This document shows positions 29,928 through 37,871 of a stretch of DNA of 42,966 nucleotides, piece by piece. This DNA is from a virus. Each line of letters opens with the position of its first letter. Positions within the stretch are counted from its first letter, which is position 1. Location: the IMG/VR virus record IMGVR_UViG_3300001473_000065, positions 1 through 42,966 of that record; one strand, 5' to 3'. Position numbers and translations under genes: made by a program. The notes beneath the pieces are model-generated. The model had not been told where the DNA came from. It was given only the letters and a program-made list of their open reading frames with translations, and did no database searches.

Positions 29928-31085
29928 TCAGAACTGCATCGTGTAGTTGACGGTCGCGTAGTGGACCGCGCCGGCATAGCGGAAGGTGCAGTTGATGTCG
30001 GGGGCGACGCGGTTGCGCCGCTGGGCGGCCGGCACGTCCTCGACGGCCTCGACCGTGATCTCGTAGGCCGGCAGCAGGTCGCCGCTGTCGGCGTCCTCCA
30101 CATCGGCGATGAGGCCGGCCTTGAAGGCCCGCTGCATCACCTGCTCGACACCGGCGACCAGCATGTGGATGCCGGTGTTGGTGTAGGGGACGACGTCGTT
30201 GTTGGCGAGGATGCCGAGCAGCGTCTCCTGGGTGCGGGCGATCAGCCAGTCGGAGGTGTGGATCTCGTCGATGAAGGCCGAACTCAGCGTCGAGCCCTCG
30301 ACCACCATCGGCAGCCCGCCGATATCGACATAGGTGTTGGCGAAGTGGCCCTCGTCCTTGTCGAGGCCCTTGTCCGGCACGAAGCCGGTGATGGCCTGAA
30401 CGGCGGCCGAGGCCTTGTTGACCGGGGTGATGCCGCGCAGCCGCTTGAACTTCAGCGTATAGGCGGAATCGACCTGGTCGAAGTCGCGCGTCGCGGTATA
30501 GCCGGACGCCGCCGCCGCCACGTAGTGTTCGGGCTCATGGTGATAGAAAACCGAGGTGCGGTCATAGGCGGTCTGGTTGCGCACGGCGATGTTGTCCGTG
30601 GGGCCGGGCGTGGCGACGGGCGCGCTTTCCAACCGCGCGTCGTTGGAGTCGAGGAACAGCTGGATGTTCTTCGCCTCCGCCCAGGCGACCGCGGCGTCGA
30701 GCACGGACTGGTCGCGGAACTCGGCGGTGAACTGCAGCCAGTACCAGTCGGAATCGGCGGCGTAGACCGCATCGAGCTCGTCGGCCATCGCGGGGCTCGG
30801 CACGGTGTCGAGCGTGCCGGCATCGATGAAGCCGATCTTCAGCTGCTTGGGACGCGGGTTCTGGGAAAAGGCCGAAAGCGCCGCCTTGTAGGCCTCGTCG
30901 GCCGCGTTCCATTCGGCCGCGACCTCTTCCATCGATCCGTAGACCTTGGTGCGGGTCCCGGCGCTGACCGGCGCAGCGGCCTGCGAGGTCAGGATCAGCG
31001 GCACGCCGAAGCCGTCGCGGGTGGGAAACCGGTCCTGCCGCGTGACGGTCACCTCGACAACACGGGAAAAAGGCAGTTTAGCCAT
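29928..31085 (-). CDS. Contractile tail sheath protein (DUF3383)
   Basis: A 385-residue protein starting MAKLPFSRVVEVTVTRQDRF. DUF3383 features include PLILTSQAAAPVSAGTRTKV, AFSQNPRPKQLKIGFIDAGT, FYHHEPEHYVAAAASGY and LKFKRLRGITPVNKASAAVQ. It forms the contractile outer sheath, so the right element has a myovirus-type tail. AGAAGGAG precedes the ATG. Length is normal for the family. Confidence 0.92.
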   Translation of the reverse strand: MAKLPFSRVVEVTVTRQDRFPTRDGFGVPLILTSQAAAPVSAGTRTKVYGSMEEVAAEWNAADEAYKAALSAFSQNPRPKQLKIGFIDAGTLDTVPSPAMADELDAVYAADSDWYWLQFTAEFRDQSVLDAAVAWAEAKNIQLFLDSNDARLESAPVATPGPTDNIAVRNQTAYDRTSVFYHHEPEHYVAAAASGYTATRDFDQVDSAYTLKFKRLRGITPVNKASAAVQAITGFVPDKGLDKDEGHFANTYVDIGGLPMVVEGSTLSSAFIDEIHTSDWLIARTQETLLGILANNDVVPYTNTGIHMLVAGVEQVMQRAFKAGLIADVEDADSGDLLPAYEITVEAVEDVPAAQRRNRVAPDINCTFRYAGAVHYATVNYTMQF

Positions 31086-31190
31086 GGTAGGGGCTCCTTC
31101 TGTGGGATGGCCGGCGTCATCGCGACGCTGGCGGGACGGGTTGCCCAGGCCCGTGTTCTCTTCTGTCAGTTGTGAGGGCGGTTGGAGGTC

Positions 31191-31796
31191 TTAAGGATAG
31201 GTGGTGGTGTTCGCGAAACCGGAGGCGCCTTCGGTCAGGGTGGCGGTTCCGGTCTCGGCTGCGTCGATCAGATAGCCGTCCTGGACGGTTGCGAAGAGGG
31301 TGACCTCGAATTTCGCCCGCCGCTCCCAGGCCGCGCCGACGTTTTCGGGTGTGTTGTCGATCGAAATGAACTCGCAGCAGTCGTCGATCGTGGAGCCGTT
31401 GCAGCAACAGCGGCAGTCATCGCATTTGCGGCGGGTGCGGCGATGTTGCAGCGGATGCAGATGGTCCACCAGCACCGTGCCGTTCTCCAGCGAATTGATC
31501 AGATAGCGGGCATTGTCGATCGCGCCGGTCCGGAAGGCCTTTATCGAGACCGTCCATTCCCATTCGACGGCGCGCCGCTCGGTCGGCTGGATCGCGCCGG
31601 TATCCTCCTCCGTGAGGACACAGCCGAGCGCCCGCACGCGCGTCGCCTTGATCACATCGACGGTCACATACGGCCCGGCCGGTCGCGGCGTGTCGGAAAA
31701 CCCTTCGATGACATCGATCCCGAGCATCGCCGTGGCCCATCCCTGCAGAAGGGTGAAGATCGCCGCTTCGGAAACGGTGGCATCAATCAAGGACAT
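31191..31796 (-). CDS. Phage neck terminator protein (LIC_12616 family-like) with Cys-rich insertion
   Basis: A 201-residue protein. The C-terminal DNTPENVGAAWERRAKFEVT followed by LFATVQ and the N-terminal MLGIDVIEGFSDTPRPAGPY resemble the neck terminator family, which caps the tail tube at its head-proximal end. Residues 117-142 are an unusual insertion with seven cysteines (CDDCRCCCNG and DDCCE) and arginines, perhaps a metal-binding loop. A tail-terminator subunit is needed even without a head. It is followed by the sheath gene. Confidence 0.75.
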   Translation of the reverse strand: MSLIDATVSEAAIFTLLQGWATAMLGIDVIEGFSDTPRPAGPYVTVDVIKATRVRALGCVLTEEDTGAIQPTERRAVEWEWTVSIKAFRTGAIDNARYLINSLENGTVLVDHLHPLQHRRTRRKCDDCRCCCNGSTIDDCCEFISIDNTPENVGAAWERRAKFEVTLFATVQDGYLIDAAETGTATLTEGASGFANTTTYP

Positions 31797-31799
31797 GGT

Positions 31800-32423
31800 T
31801 CAATCCCAGGGCTTGGGGCGGCCGTGATAGACGACAATCGCCGCGTCTTCATGGATGCCGTTGCGGACATGGAACTTGAAGGAGGCGATCTCGCCGTCCG
31901 GAAACACGGGCTTGTCCGGACCGAGCCTGATCGAGGCCCAGGTCTGGTCGTCGCCGATCATGCCGCTTGCGCGGATGTCCCCGACGGATCCGGGCACCGT
32001 GAAATCCGACCAGAGATCGGGCGCCGCGTCGTGATCGATCAGCATGACCGAGGTGTTGTAGTAGGCCGGCCGCTTCGCCGGACTGCGCGGCGTGAAGTCG
32101 AATTCCCTCAGGAGCACGATCGGCTCGGGCCGGGTCACCAGGTGATCGATCGAGCGGGTGATCGTGATGTCGAGATCGAGGACCAGCATGCGCCTGCCAT
32201 AGGCCCTGCCCCAGACCGCGATCTTCGGATAGGCAAGCCCGAGGCCGATCAGATGCGCCTCGACCGGGGCGGTGCGGATGGCCGGTTCAAGGCCGTGCGT
32301 ATCGTCCGTCACGCAGACGATCTCGTGCGGCACGCTCAGATGCCGGTCGACCATGGCGGCGAGCCGGTTGACATGGGCGGCGCGGTAACGGTTGCCCCAT
32401 TTGAAGCATACGACGCTCAGCAT
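31800..32423 (-). CDS. Glycosyltransferase-like protein (GT-A type)
   Basis: A 207-residue protein starting MLSVVCFKWGNRYRAAHVNR. A Rossmann-like start is followed by PHEIVCVTDDTHGL and the GT-A metal-binding type motif MLVLDLDITITRSIDHL with DLD near residue 97. YYNTSVMLIDHD and ASFKFHVRNGIHEDAAIVVY HGRPKPWD close the domain. It resembles small GT8-like transferases in phage genomes. The ATG at 32423 overlaps the stop of the next gene by 7 bases; a longer frame reads antisense-like and is rejected. The substrate is unknown; it lies where head genes would be expected. Confidence 0.7.
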   Translation of the reverse strand: MLSVVCFKWGNRYRAAHVNRLAAMVDRHLSVPHEIVCVTDDTHGLEPAIRTAPVEAHLIGLGLAYPKIAVWGRAYGRRMLVLDLDITITRSIDHLVTRPEPIVLLREFDFTPRSPAKRPAYYNTSVMLIDHDAAPDLWSDFTVPGSVGDIRASGMIGDDQTWASIRLGPDKPVFPDGEIASFKFHVRNGIHEDAAIVVYHGRPKPWD

Positions 32424-33055
32424 TTCAGACGGCCGACAAGGGCGGAAAACGCCGGGCCGGTGCGATAGGCCTGCCAGGCCGCGCTGTCGGCACCCTGGCG
32501 CGCCTTCTGCCTGGTCTTCACGCTGTCCCAGGCAACGCCCGGCATATTGTCGGTCAGCCGGACAACATGGTCCTTCAGATAGCGCAGACGCCCCGTGCGC
32601 CGCGCCAGATGGCACCAGAAATTGTCGATGCCGTAATGCTCGATCGTCGGCAGGGCGAGAAACCCGACCTGCCTGACGAGGTCCGCCCCGATACACGGCA
32701 GCGGGAAGTATCGCGGCGTGTGCAGGAGATCGTTGGGATAGGCAACCCGGTCCGGCGCCGCGGCGAACGTGAGCGCCTGGTCCCAGCCCCTGGTCAGCGG
32801 CTCGATATCGTCGGCGAAGATGCCGTAGAAGGGCTCGTTCGGCCGCATGGCATAGGCATAGGCAACCTTGGCCGCGCACCCGATCGTTTCCCCCGGTCGG
32901 ATAAGCAGCGGACAGCCCAGGGCTTCGTAGTCGGCAATCTTCGGATCGGTCTCGTCGATCACGACCCAGAACGGCGTCGTCGCATGCGTTCGCTCGTAGC
33001 ACCTCAGGAATCGCGCGACCTTCCCCGGCCGCTCCCGGCTCGGGATTATCCACAT
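32417..33055 (-). CDS. Glycosyltransferase-like phage protein
   Basis: A 212-residue protein, MWIIPSRERPGKVARFLRCY, with PFWVVIDETDPKIADYEALG, CAAKVAYAYAMRPNEPFYGI and FADDIEPLTRGWDQAL. The P-S-R-x-R start, the VID segment and FADDIEP resemble family-2-like GT-A folds found in prophages. It overlaps its neighbours by 10 and 7 bases, forming a three-gene block with the MptE-like protein and the second transferase. Modification of tail, fibre or host envelope are all possible. Confidence 0.65.
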   Translation of the reverse strand: MWIIPSRERPGKVARFLRCYERTHATTPFWVVIDETDPKIADYEALGCPLLIRPGETIGCAAKVAYAYAMRPNEPFYGIFADDIEPLTRGWDQALTFAAAPDRVAYPNDLLHTPRYFPLPCIGADLVRQVGFLALPTIEHYGIDNFWCHLARRTGRLRYLKDHVVRLTDNMPGVAWDSVKTRQKARQGADSAAWQAYRTGPAFSALVGRLKC

Positions 33056-33915
33056 GGCAGAACCGCCTCCGGAGCGACTTTCGGGAACACATCGACGGCG
33101 CTGTCGAGACAGGCATTCACCACAGGCACGCCCTTGGCCAGTATCGCCGCGCCCATTGCCTCAAGGTCCGGCACGAATTTCGATTCGTAGCAAAACTGCA
33201 GGTTCTTCAACGCGTGAAAGTCATGCCAGTTGCCGTTCGGGCGCATGTCGAAGCCGAGCAGGTAGATCGGCGCGGCGCCGAGCAGATAGGCAAGGTTGAG
33301 CGCGCGCGATCCGCTAGACCGTCCAGCCAGACCATCGGGGGCCTCAGACACGGGGCCGGGCACGTTGCGGATCTGCCTGATGTCGGACCGCCCCTTCAAT
33401 ACGCCCCGATGCGTCGAGATCACCTCCCCGGCGAAGTCGACGAAGGCCGGCTCATCGTGGTTCCACTCATTGAAGCGCTTGTCGGAGAAGAACAGGACAT
33501 CGGCGAACGGCAGCGTGCGATAGGCGGCATTGACGGCGATGATCCGACCCGCGTTTTCAAGCGCGGCGAAGTCGAAACCCGACAGCGACGGGCCGCCGCC
33601 GACCACGAAGCACGGCTCGCCGGCCCACGCATCGACCGGGACCGACCAGTTCAGGTCATTGGCCTTCAGCGACACTGGTCGCGGGCGCGCCGGCTGCTCG
33701 CTATCCGGCTTTCTCAGCGTCTGACGCCGAGCCGGTTCCGCCGGGGCCTTGCTACGTTCCTGGCGTCGCACGGCGTTGGTCAAATCCTGGAGAGCTGAAC
33801 GACCCATGAAGCGCACGTCTTCGGCTATCGCCTGTCTGGTATTGGGCTTGCGGGATATGATTGCCCGGCCGATACGGCGCATGGCGTCGCGCCGCTCCCT
33901 GCATCTGCATCCCAT
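33046..33915 (-). CDS. MptE-like/DUF115-type Rossmann protein
   Basis: A protein of up to 289 residues whose core starts PCFVVGGGPSLSGFDFAALE and continues with NAGRIIAVNAAYRTLPFADV LFFSDKRF; the GGGPSL loop and following NAAY and D-x-x-F segments match the 6-hydroxymethylpterin pyrophosphokinase MptE-like (DUF115) fold used by sugar-transfer related proteins. NLAYLLGAAPIYLLGFDMRP follows. The first 100 residues are basic and poorly conserved. Start uncertain: ATG at 33915 is used, with 33882 or about 33807 possible. The 33916-34213 gap upstream has no gene I can support and could hold the late promoter. Confidence 0.65.
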   Translation of the reverse strand: MGCRCRERRDAMRRIGRAIISRKPNTRQAIAEDVRFMGRSALQDLTNAVRRQERSKAPAEPARRQTLRKPDSEQPARPRPVSLKANDLNWSVPVDAWAGEPCFVVGGGPSLSGFDFAALENAGRIIAVNAAYRTLPFADVLFFSDKRFNEWNHDEPAFVDFAGEVISTHRGVLKGRSDIRQIRNVPGPVSEAPDGLAGRSSGSRALNLAYLLGAAPIYLLGFDMRPNGNWHDFHALKNLQFCYESKFVPDLEAMGAAILAKGVPVVNACLDSAVDVFPKVAPEAVLPCG

Positions 33916-34213
33916 GATGGTTTCTGCTTTTTGTCGGGGGATGGCCGGACCGGACGGTAAACCCGGCACGCTCCTTTCAGAGGTGAAGCGGCCTGGGCGC
34001 CGTAACGGCCTGATCGATCGCAGGGGCCGGATCGGATCGATGCGGCTCAGGGATCGACAGCACGCTGCCGATGCAAACTGCCATCGACGCAGTAGCCGAA
34101 ACTCAATCTTGAAGCGGTTGTGGGAAACACTCTGTGGCGCGATGCACAGGATAGGCCGGTCTGGCCGGGCTCCATGGGCGAACCGACGGTCGGCCCTGGG
34201 TACCGATCGGGTG

Positions 34214-34768
34214 TCAGATGACTTCCCCGACATGCTCCGGCGCCATCTCAACGAGTGATTCGCGCCCGAACATCTTCACGTATGCCCTAATCTTGTGCTT
34301 GCCGTCAAGCGGCGCGGTTTCGGCCACGGTCGCCCAGAGCCGGCTGAACGGCGAGTCATCACCGATTACAAACTCGGTGCCGGCGCGCAGCTTGGGCACG
34401 ACAGGGTCGGGACGATCCGGGACAAAACCGTCTTCCTCGACACCGATATCGTTGGCGATCGACTTCAGCGCATCGCCTTTGACGACGAGCAAACCGGCGT
34501 CCGCAAACCCGACATCCGCGCCGTACAGCACCGTCGACACACCATCGGTTTTGTTGATCAGGTCGATGCGCCGCGTTTGACGGACGAAAAGGTACCGCGA
34601 GAAATACGACACCATCTCGCAGCGGGTCTTGCGATATTGCGGCCGGCCGATGGAGCGCTGATGGAACCGATGCCACCACCACACGCGGAAGCCCTGCCGG
34701 CGCAGATGCATCGTTGCCCGGTTCTCCATCTGCGGCTTGGTATGCACGATCAGCCAGGAATCAGACAT
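34214..34768 (-). CDS. NusG/RfaH-like transcription antitermination factor
   Basis: A 184-residue protein with an N-terminal NGN domain (SDSWLIVHTKPQMENRATMH, RRQGFRVWWWHRFHQRS, SYFSRYLFVRQTRR) and a C-terminal KOW-like part (LRAGTEFVIGDDSPFSRLWA, KIRAYVKMFGRESLVEMAPE). NusG-type specialised factors bind RNA polymerase and let it read through terminators or pauses. It lies at the head of the tail operon, and at least two terminator-like hairpins occur downstream in that operon, so processive antitermination is a reasonable inference. Confidence 0.8.
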   Translation of the reverse strand: MSDSWLIVHTKPQMENRATMHLRRQGFRVWWWHRFHQRSIGRPQYRKTRCEMVSYFSRYLFVRQTRRIDLINKTDGVSTVLYGADVGFADAGLLVVKGDALKSIANDIGVEEDGFVPDRPDPVVPKLRAGTEFVIGDDSPFSRLWATVAETAPLDGKHKIRAYVKMFGRESLVEMAPEHVGEVI

Positions 34769-34874
34769 TGGCGGCCTCCATCGGGCTCGATTTCACGTAA
34801 TACGTCGCGCCACTGGTATCGCCCCGGACGCCCCTGGACCGGGCAAGCCGCCGGATTGTTTCAGACAAGATCAT
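34761..34874 (-). CDS. 37-residue basic ORF upstream of the NusG-like gene
   Basis: A short frame MILSETIRRLARSRGVRGDT and onward to MEAANV. It has a strong GAGGAGG six bases before the ATG and overlaps the NusG-like start by 8 bases. These features support translation, perhaps mainly for coupling. Function unknown. Confidence 0.5.
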   Translation of the reverse strand: MILSETIRRLARSRGVRGDTSGATYYVKSSPMEAANV

Positions 34875-34959
34875 GATCGGCCTCCTCGATGTCAGTGAAA
34901 TAAACCGCGAGCGCGGTCCGCAGGCCCCCGAGCGATGAATGACAGGTGCGGCAGGTCAT
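34861..34959 (-). CDS. 32-residue ORF with a CxxC motif
   Basis: The frame MTCRTCHSSLGGLRTALAVY and onward to EEADHDLV overlaps the preceding replication gene stop by ATGA and the next small ORF by 14 bases. Cys3 and Cys6 form a CxxC pair. Continuous overlaps suggest a coupled mini-gene chain; function unknown. Confidence 0.4.
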   Translation of the reverse strand: MTCRTCHSSLGGLRTALAVYFTDIEEADHDLV

Positions 34960-35786
34960 TGGACGAGCCTCAGTTGATCGACCGGCTCATCGAGCTCGGG
35001 CGGACGCGGCCCCCACTGATCAGGCCATTTGCCGGTGCGGCGGGCATAGGCAACCCGGCCTGCGTGCTCATCACCCGGCGGCGGCAATGCGCGGGCCTTC
35101 GGCTTTCGCTCGGCCGCGGTTCGCACCCAGTTATTCCAGGTCCTCGACCAGTCCAGCTTCGTGCCGCCGGATCCCGCCTTGGCCAGCCAGTAGTCGCGGA
35201 ACTTCTCGGCTTCCCGTTGCGCTTCCCGGTCGCTGAGGCCTTCCTGCCTCGCAAAGGCTAGATCCCCGGCAGTCGGCTGCCAGTCGGACGGCAGCCTCGT
35301 CGCCTTCCTGGACGACGATTTTGGAACAGGTGAAACCTGTTTTTTCTCTTCTCTGGCCTCTGGATTCTGGAGCTTGGGCACCCCTTTGGGAGACCCATTG
35401 GGTAGCGGCAATTCCTTCTTATTATCAGTGCCTTGTGACCACCTTCGTTTGGCGTATTTCTTGCCATCTCTGGAGCGCTTTTGGTCGCGCACCATGCGAC
35501 GGGAGTAGATGCGGCCTTTGCGATCGCGCGAAAAGACGCCCCACTGGTCGAGCTCCACCATTAGGGTTTCCGCCTCGCTCATGCTGATGCCGGCCGCTTT
35601 GGCCACACCGCTGACGTCGAGAGGATTGCCTGCAATGGCGAGATAGCCGGGGGGATCGCCCTTCGCGCAGATGCAAAGCATCCGCATCCAGAGCCCCTGG
35701 GCGGCGAGCGAGCACTGCCGCAGACCTTCATCCGATTCCCAATCAGACCAGAAGAATTTGGACCATGGGAGATCGCTCACCGCCAC
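34956..35786 (-). CDS. Phage replication protein with winged-helix N-terminus
   Basis: A 276-residue protein. The N-terminal half, WSKFFWSDWESDEGLRQCSL, AAQGLWMRMLCICAKGDPPG and SEAETLMVELDQWGVFSRDR, then GRIYSRRMVRDQKR, is typical of phage replication initiation or helicase-loader proteins. A charged linker and a C-terminal helical domain (GDLAFARQEGLSDREAQREA, WSRTWNNWVRTAAE) follow, resembling DnaD-type tails that contact DnaB. It overlaps DnaB by 10 bases, so the two likely act together. Confidence 0.72.
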   Translation of the reverse strand: MAVSDLPWSKFFWSDWESDEGLRQCSLAAQGLWMRMLCICAKGDPPGYLAIAGNPLDVSGVAKAAGISMSEAETLMVELDQWGVFSRDRKGRIYSRRMVRDQKRSRDGKKYAKRRWSQGTDNKKELPLPNGSPKGVPKLQNPEAREEKKQVSPVPKSSSRKATRLPSDWQPTAGDLAFARQEGLSDREAQREAEKFRDYWLAKAGSGGTKLDWSRTWNNWVRTAAERKPKARALPPPGDEHAGRVAYARRTGKWPDQWGPRPPELDEPVDQLRLVQ

Positions 35787-37201
35787 GCCTCCAGATCCCG
35801 GAAGATGCCGGTCGCCATGTCGCCGAAGACGCGGACGATACCGGTGTCGCCGTGGCGCTGCTTGTCGACGATGATCTCGACGACGTTCTGCACCTGGTCG
35901 AGCTTTTCGACATCGGCGATCGAAGGATCCGGAAGCTGCTTGAGATAATAGGCCTCCCGATACAGGAACAGCACCAGGTCGGCGTCCTGCTCGATATTGC
36001 CGGATTCCCTTAAGTCCGACAGGCGCGGCCGCTTGTTGTCGCGCTGCTCGACCTGCCGGGAGAGCTGCGACAGCAGGACGACGCAGACATTCATCTGTTG
36101 GGCGAGGGTCTTGAGCGCGGTCGAGATCTCTCCGACCTCCTGCACACGCTGCCCGGAATAGCGCTTGGACGGCGTAACCAGTTGCAGATAGTCGACAAAC
36201 AGGATCGCCAGATCGGCGCCGCGCCGTTCGAAATCCATCTTGATGCGCCGGGCGCGCGAGGCAAGGTCATGCACCGACATGCCCGATGCCGAGATGATTG
36301 CGGCCGGAAGCATTTCCGCCGCCTCCGCCGCCTCGGCGACACGCTGCCCCTGGCGCTCGGTGAAGAGCCCCTGGCGGAACGCGGCATATTCCAGCCGGTC
36401 GGCCGAATAGCGCTCGGACGCCATATAGGCGGCTGCCCGTACACCGAACTCGGATGCGTTCATCTCGTAGGAAAAGGTCGCGCTGCCCTGCCCTGCCCTG
36501 GCCGTGGTGATCTGCAGGTATTCGAGGAAAGCGGACTTGCCCATGGCCGGCCGGCCGCCGATGACGATGAGCTGGCCGCGATCGAAGCCGCCGATCTTGC
36601 GGTCAAGGTCGGTCAGGCCGGTCGCGATCTCCGGTGCACCCCGGTCCCGGCGCGCGCTCGCCGCCGCGTGCGCGTCCCGGATGGCACCGGCAAGGCTCGT
36701 CTGGACGCCGCGGTCCTTGTCGCGGACCGAAAGCAGCTCGTCGCAGGCGCCGACGGCCTCGCGGACGGCTTCGAATGGCCTTAGCGCGCCGTGGCCGGCC
36801 AGGGCCGCCTTAAGCCCGTCGGCGACATCCAAAGCGCGCCGGGTGACCGCGAAATCGCGCACGGTGCGGGCATAGTCGGGAACGTTGAGGATCGACGTGG
36901 CGCCGGCCGCCAGTTTGGCCAGATAGCCGACCACGGTCACGCCCTCGGCGATGTCCGGCTCGCCGCGCAGCGCGGCCGCGAGCAAGGGTAGCGCCGGCAC
37001 CCTGCCTTCACGATCGAGCGCCAGCATGGCCTGGAAGACGGCCGCGTGAACGTCTTCGTGGAAATCCGCCGGCGCCACGATGCTCCGCGCGACCGGCAAC
37101 GCGTCGCGCGGCTGCATCAGGATCGCGCCGAGCAAGGCCTGCTCGGCCTCGAGATTATGCGGCAGCGGTTCCGACGCCTGGGAGAGATAGGCGACGGTCA
37201 T
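35777..37201 (-). CDS. dnaB: Replicative DNA helicase, DnaB family
   Basis: A 474-residue helicase. The N-terminal helical domain (PHNLEAEQALLGAILMQPRD) is followed by a RecA-like core with Walker A GGRPAMGKSAF (Lys222), Walker B-like ADLAILFVDYLQLV, and the motif LLSQLSRQVEQRDNKRPRLS then DLRESGNIEQDADLVLFLYR. It unwinds DNA ahead of the phage fork. The ATG at 37201 follows an AGGGG-rich site; the frame extends to 37369 without support. Retention of an intact helicase in a headless element is notable. Confidence 0.93.
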   Translation of the reverse strand: MTVAYLSQASEPLPHNLEAEQALLGAILMQPRDALPVARSIVAPADFHEDVHAAVFQAMLALDREGRVPALPLLAAALRGEPDIAEGVTVVGYLAKLAAGATSILNVPDYARTVRDFAVTRRALDVADGLKAALAGHGALRPFEAVREAVGACDELLSVRDKDRGVQTSLAGAIRDAHAAASARRDRGAPEIATGLTDLDRKIGGFDRGQLIVIGGRPAMGKSAFLEYLQITTARAGQGSATFSYEMNASEFGVRAAAYMASERYSADRLEYAAFRQGLFTERQGQRVAEAAEAAEMLPAAIISASGMSVHDLASRARRIKMDFERRGADLAILFVDYLQLVTPSKRYSGQRVQEVGEISTALKTLAQQMNVCVVLLSQLSRQVEQRDNKRPRLSDLRESGNIEQDADLVLFLYREAYYLKQLPDPSIADVEKLDQVQNVVEIIVDKQRHGDTGIVRVFGDMATGIFRDLEAWR

Positions 37202-37286
37202 CCCCTGCCGCTCCGCCGGCAAGCATTGCGGCTCGATGATCTTCGCGCAGGTGACCTTCGGGTGCCGGCCGGCCCGTCCTTGCGGT

Positions 37287-37871
37287 TCATTCGGCGGCCT
37301 CGGCGAATTTGCCGGTTTCGTTGCCAAAGGCTGCAAAGCCTGGATGCCCCGACCGGGCGAACAGTTCACACCGGGGACCGTCGAACATGCTTGCGATCTG
37401 GTCGCGGATCATATCCGGCTTGCGGCTGTGCTCCCGGCGACGGGCGAAGAACAGGCTGCCCGGTTTCCTGCCTTCGATCGGCTGAACCCTGCCGCGCTTT
37501 GCAATCACCAGCAGTTCGCAGTTGCCGACGACTTCGTACCCGGTCCCGCGCGCCATGCTGTCGGGATAAATGAACATCTCGTCTTCGGACGGCCAGAGCT
37601 TCGCCCAGACGCGCGCGGTCGAATACCGGAAGCCCCACGGCTTCAGGACGTCCATCATGCGATGCAGCAGCGGCATCGTGATCCACAGGAACAGCCGGCA
37701 GCCGTCGGGATGCGCCAGGTCGCGGACCGGCAATCCGGCGATCTCATCGATCGGCATTGTCGGGTAGTGATTGCGCGGATTGCGCGACGGGCCGGACGAG
37801 AACCGCCACGGCGGATCCGCGATGATCACGCGATAGGCCTGCGGCTCAAGCGGTGCGAAGGGCCAATTCAC
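37287..37871 (-). CDS. MT-A70 family adenine methyltransferase
   Basis: A 194-residue protein with the catalytic DPPW motif at residues 19-22 (YRVIIADPPWRFSSG), MPIDEIAGLPVRDLAHPDGC, RLFLWITMPLLHRMMDVLKP WGFRY and a C-terminal RDQIASMFDGPRCELFARSG. It would transfer a methyl group to the N6 of adenine. The GTG at 37871 has GGAGG seven bases upstream and overlaps the GcrA stop (GTGA), preferred over the ATG further up. Prophage MT-A70 enzymes usually modify phage or host DNA; the recognition site is unknown. Confidence 0.85.
   Translation of the reverse strand: MNWPFAPLEPQAYRVIIADPPWRFSSGPSRNPRNHYPTMPIDEIAGLPVRDLAHPDGCRLFLWITMPLLHRMMDVLKPWGFRYSTARVWAKLWPSEDEMFIYPDSMARGTGYEVVGNCELLVIAKRGRVQPIEGRKPGSLFFARRREHSRKPDMIRDQIASMFDGPRCELFARSGHPGFAAFGNETGKFAEAAE

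Noticed and set aside
29199-31175. A 658-codon forward frame opposite the sheath and tube genes
   Set aside because: It is antisense to two confidently identified structural genes, and its translation is low-complexity Arg/Gly/Val/Asp as expected from GC-rich codon shadows.
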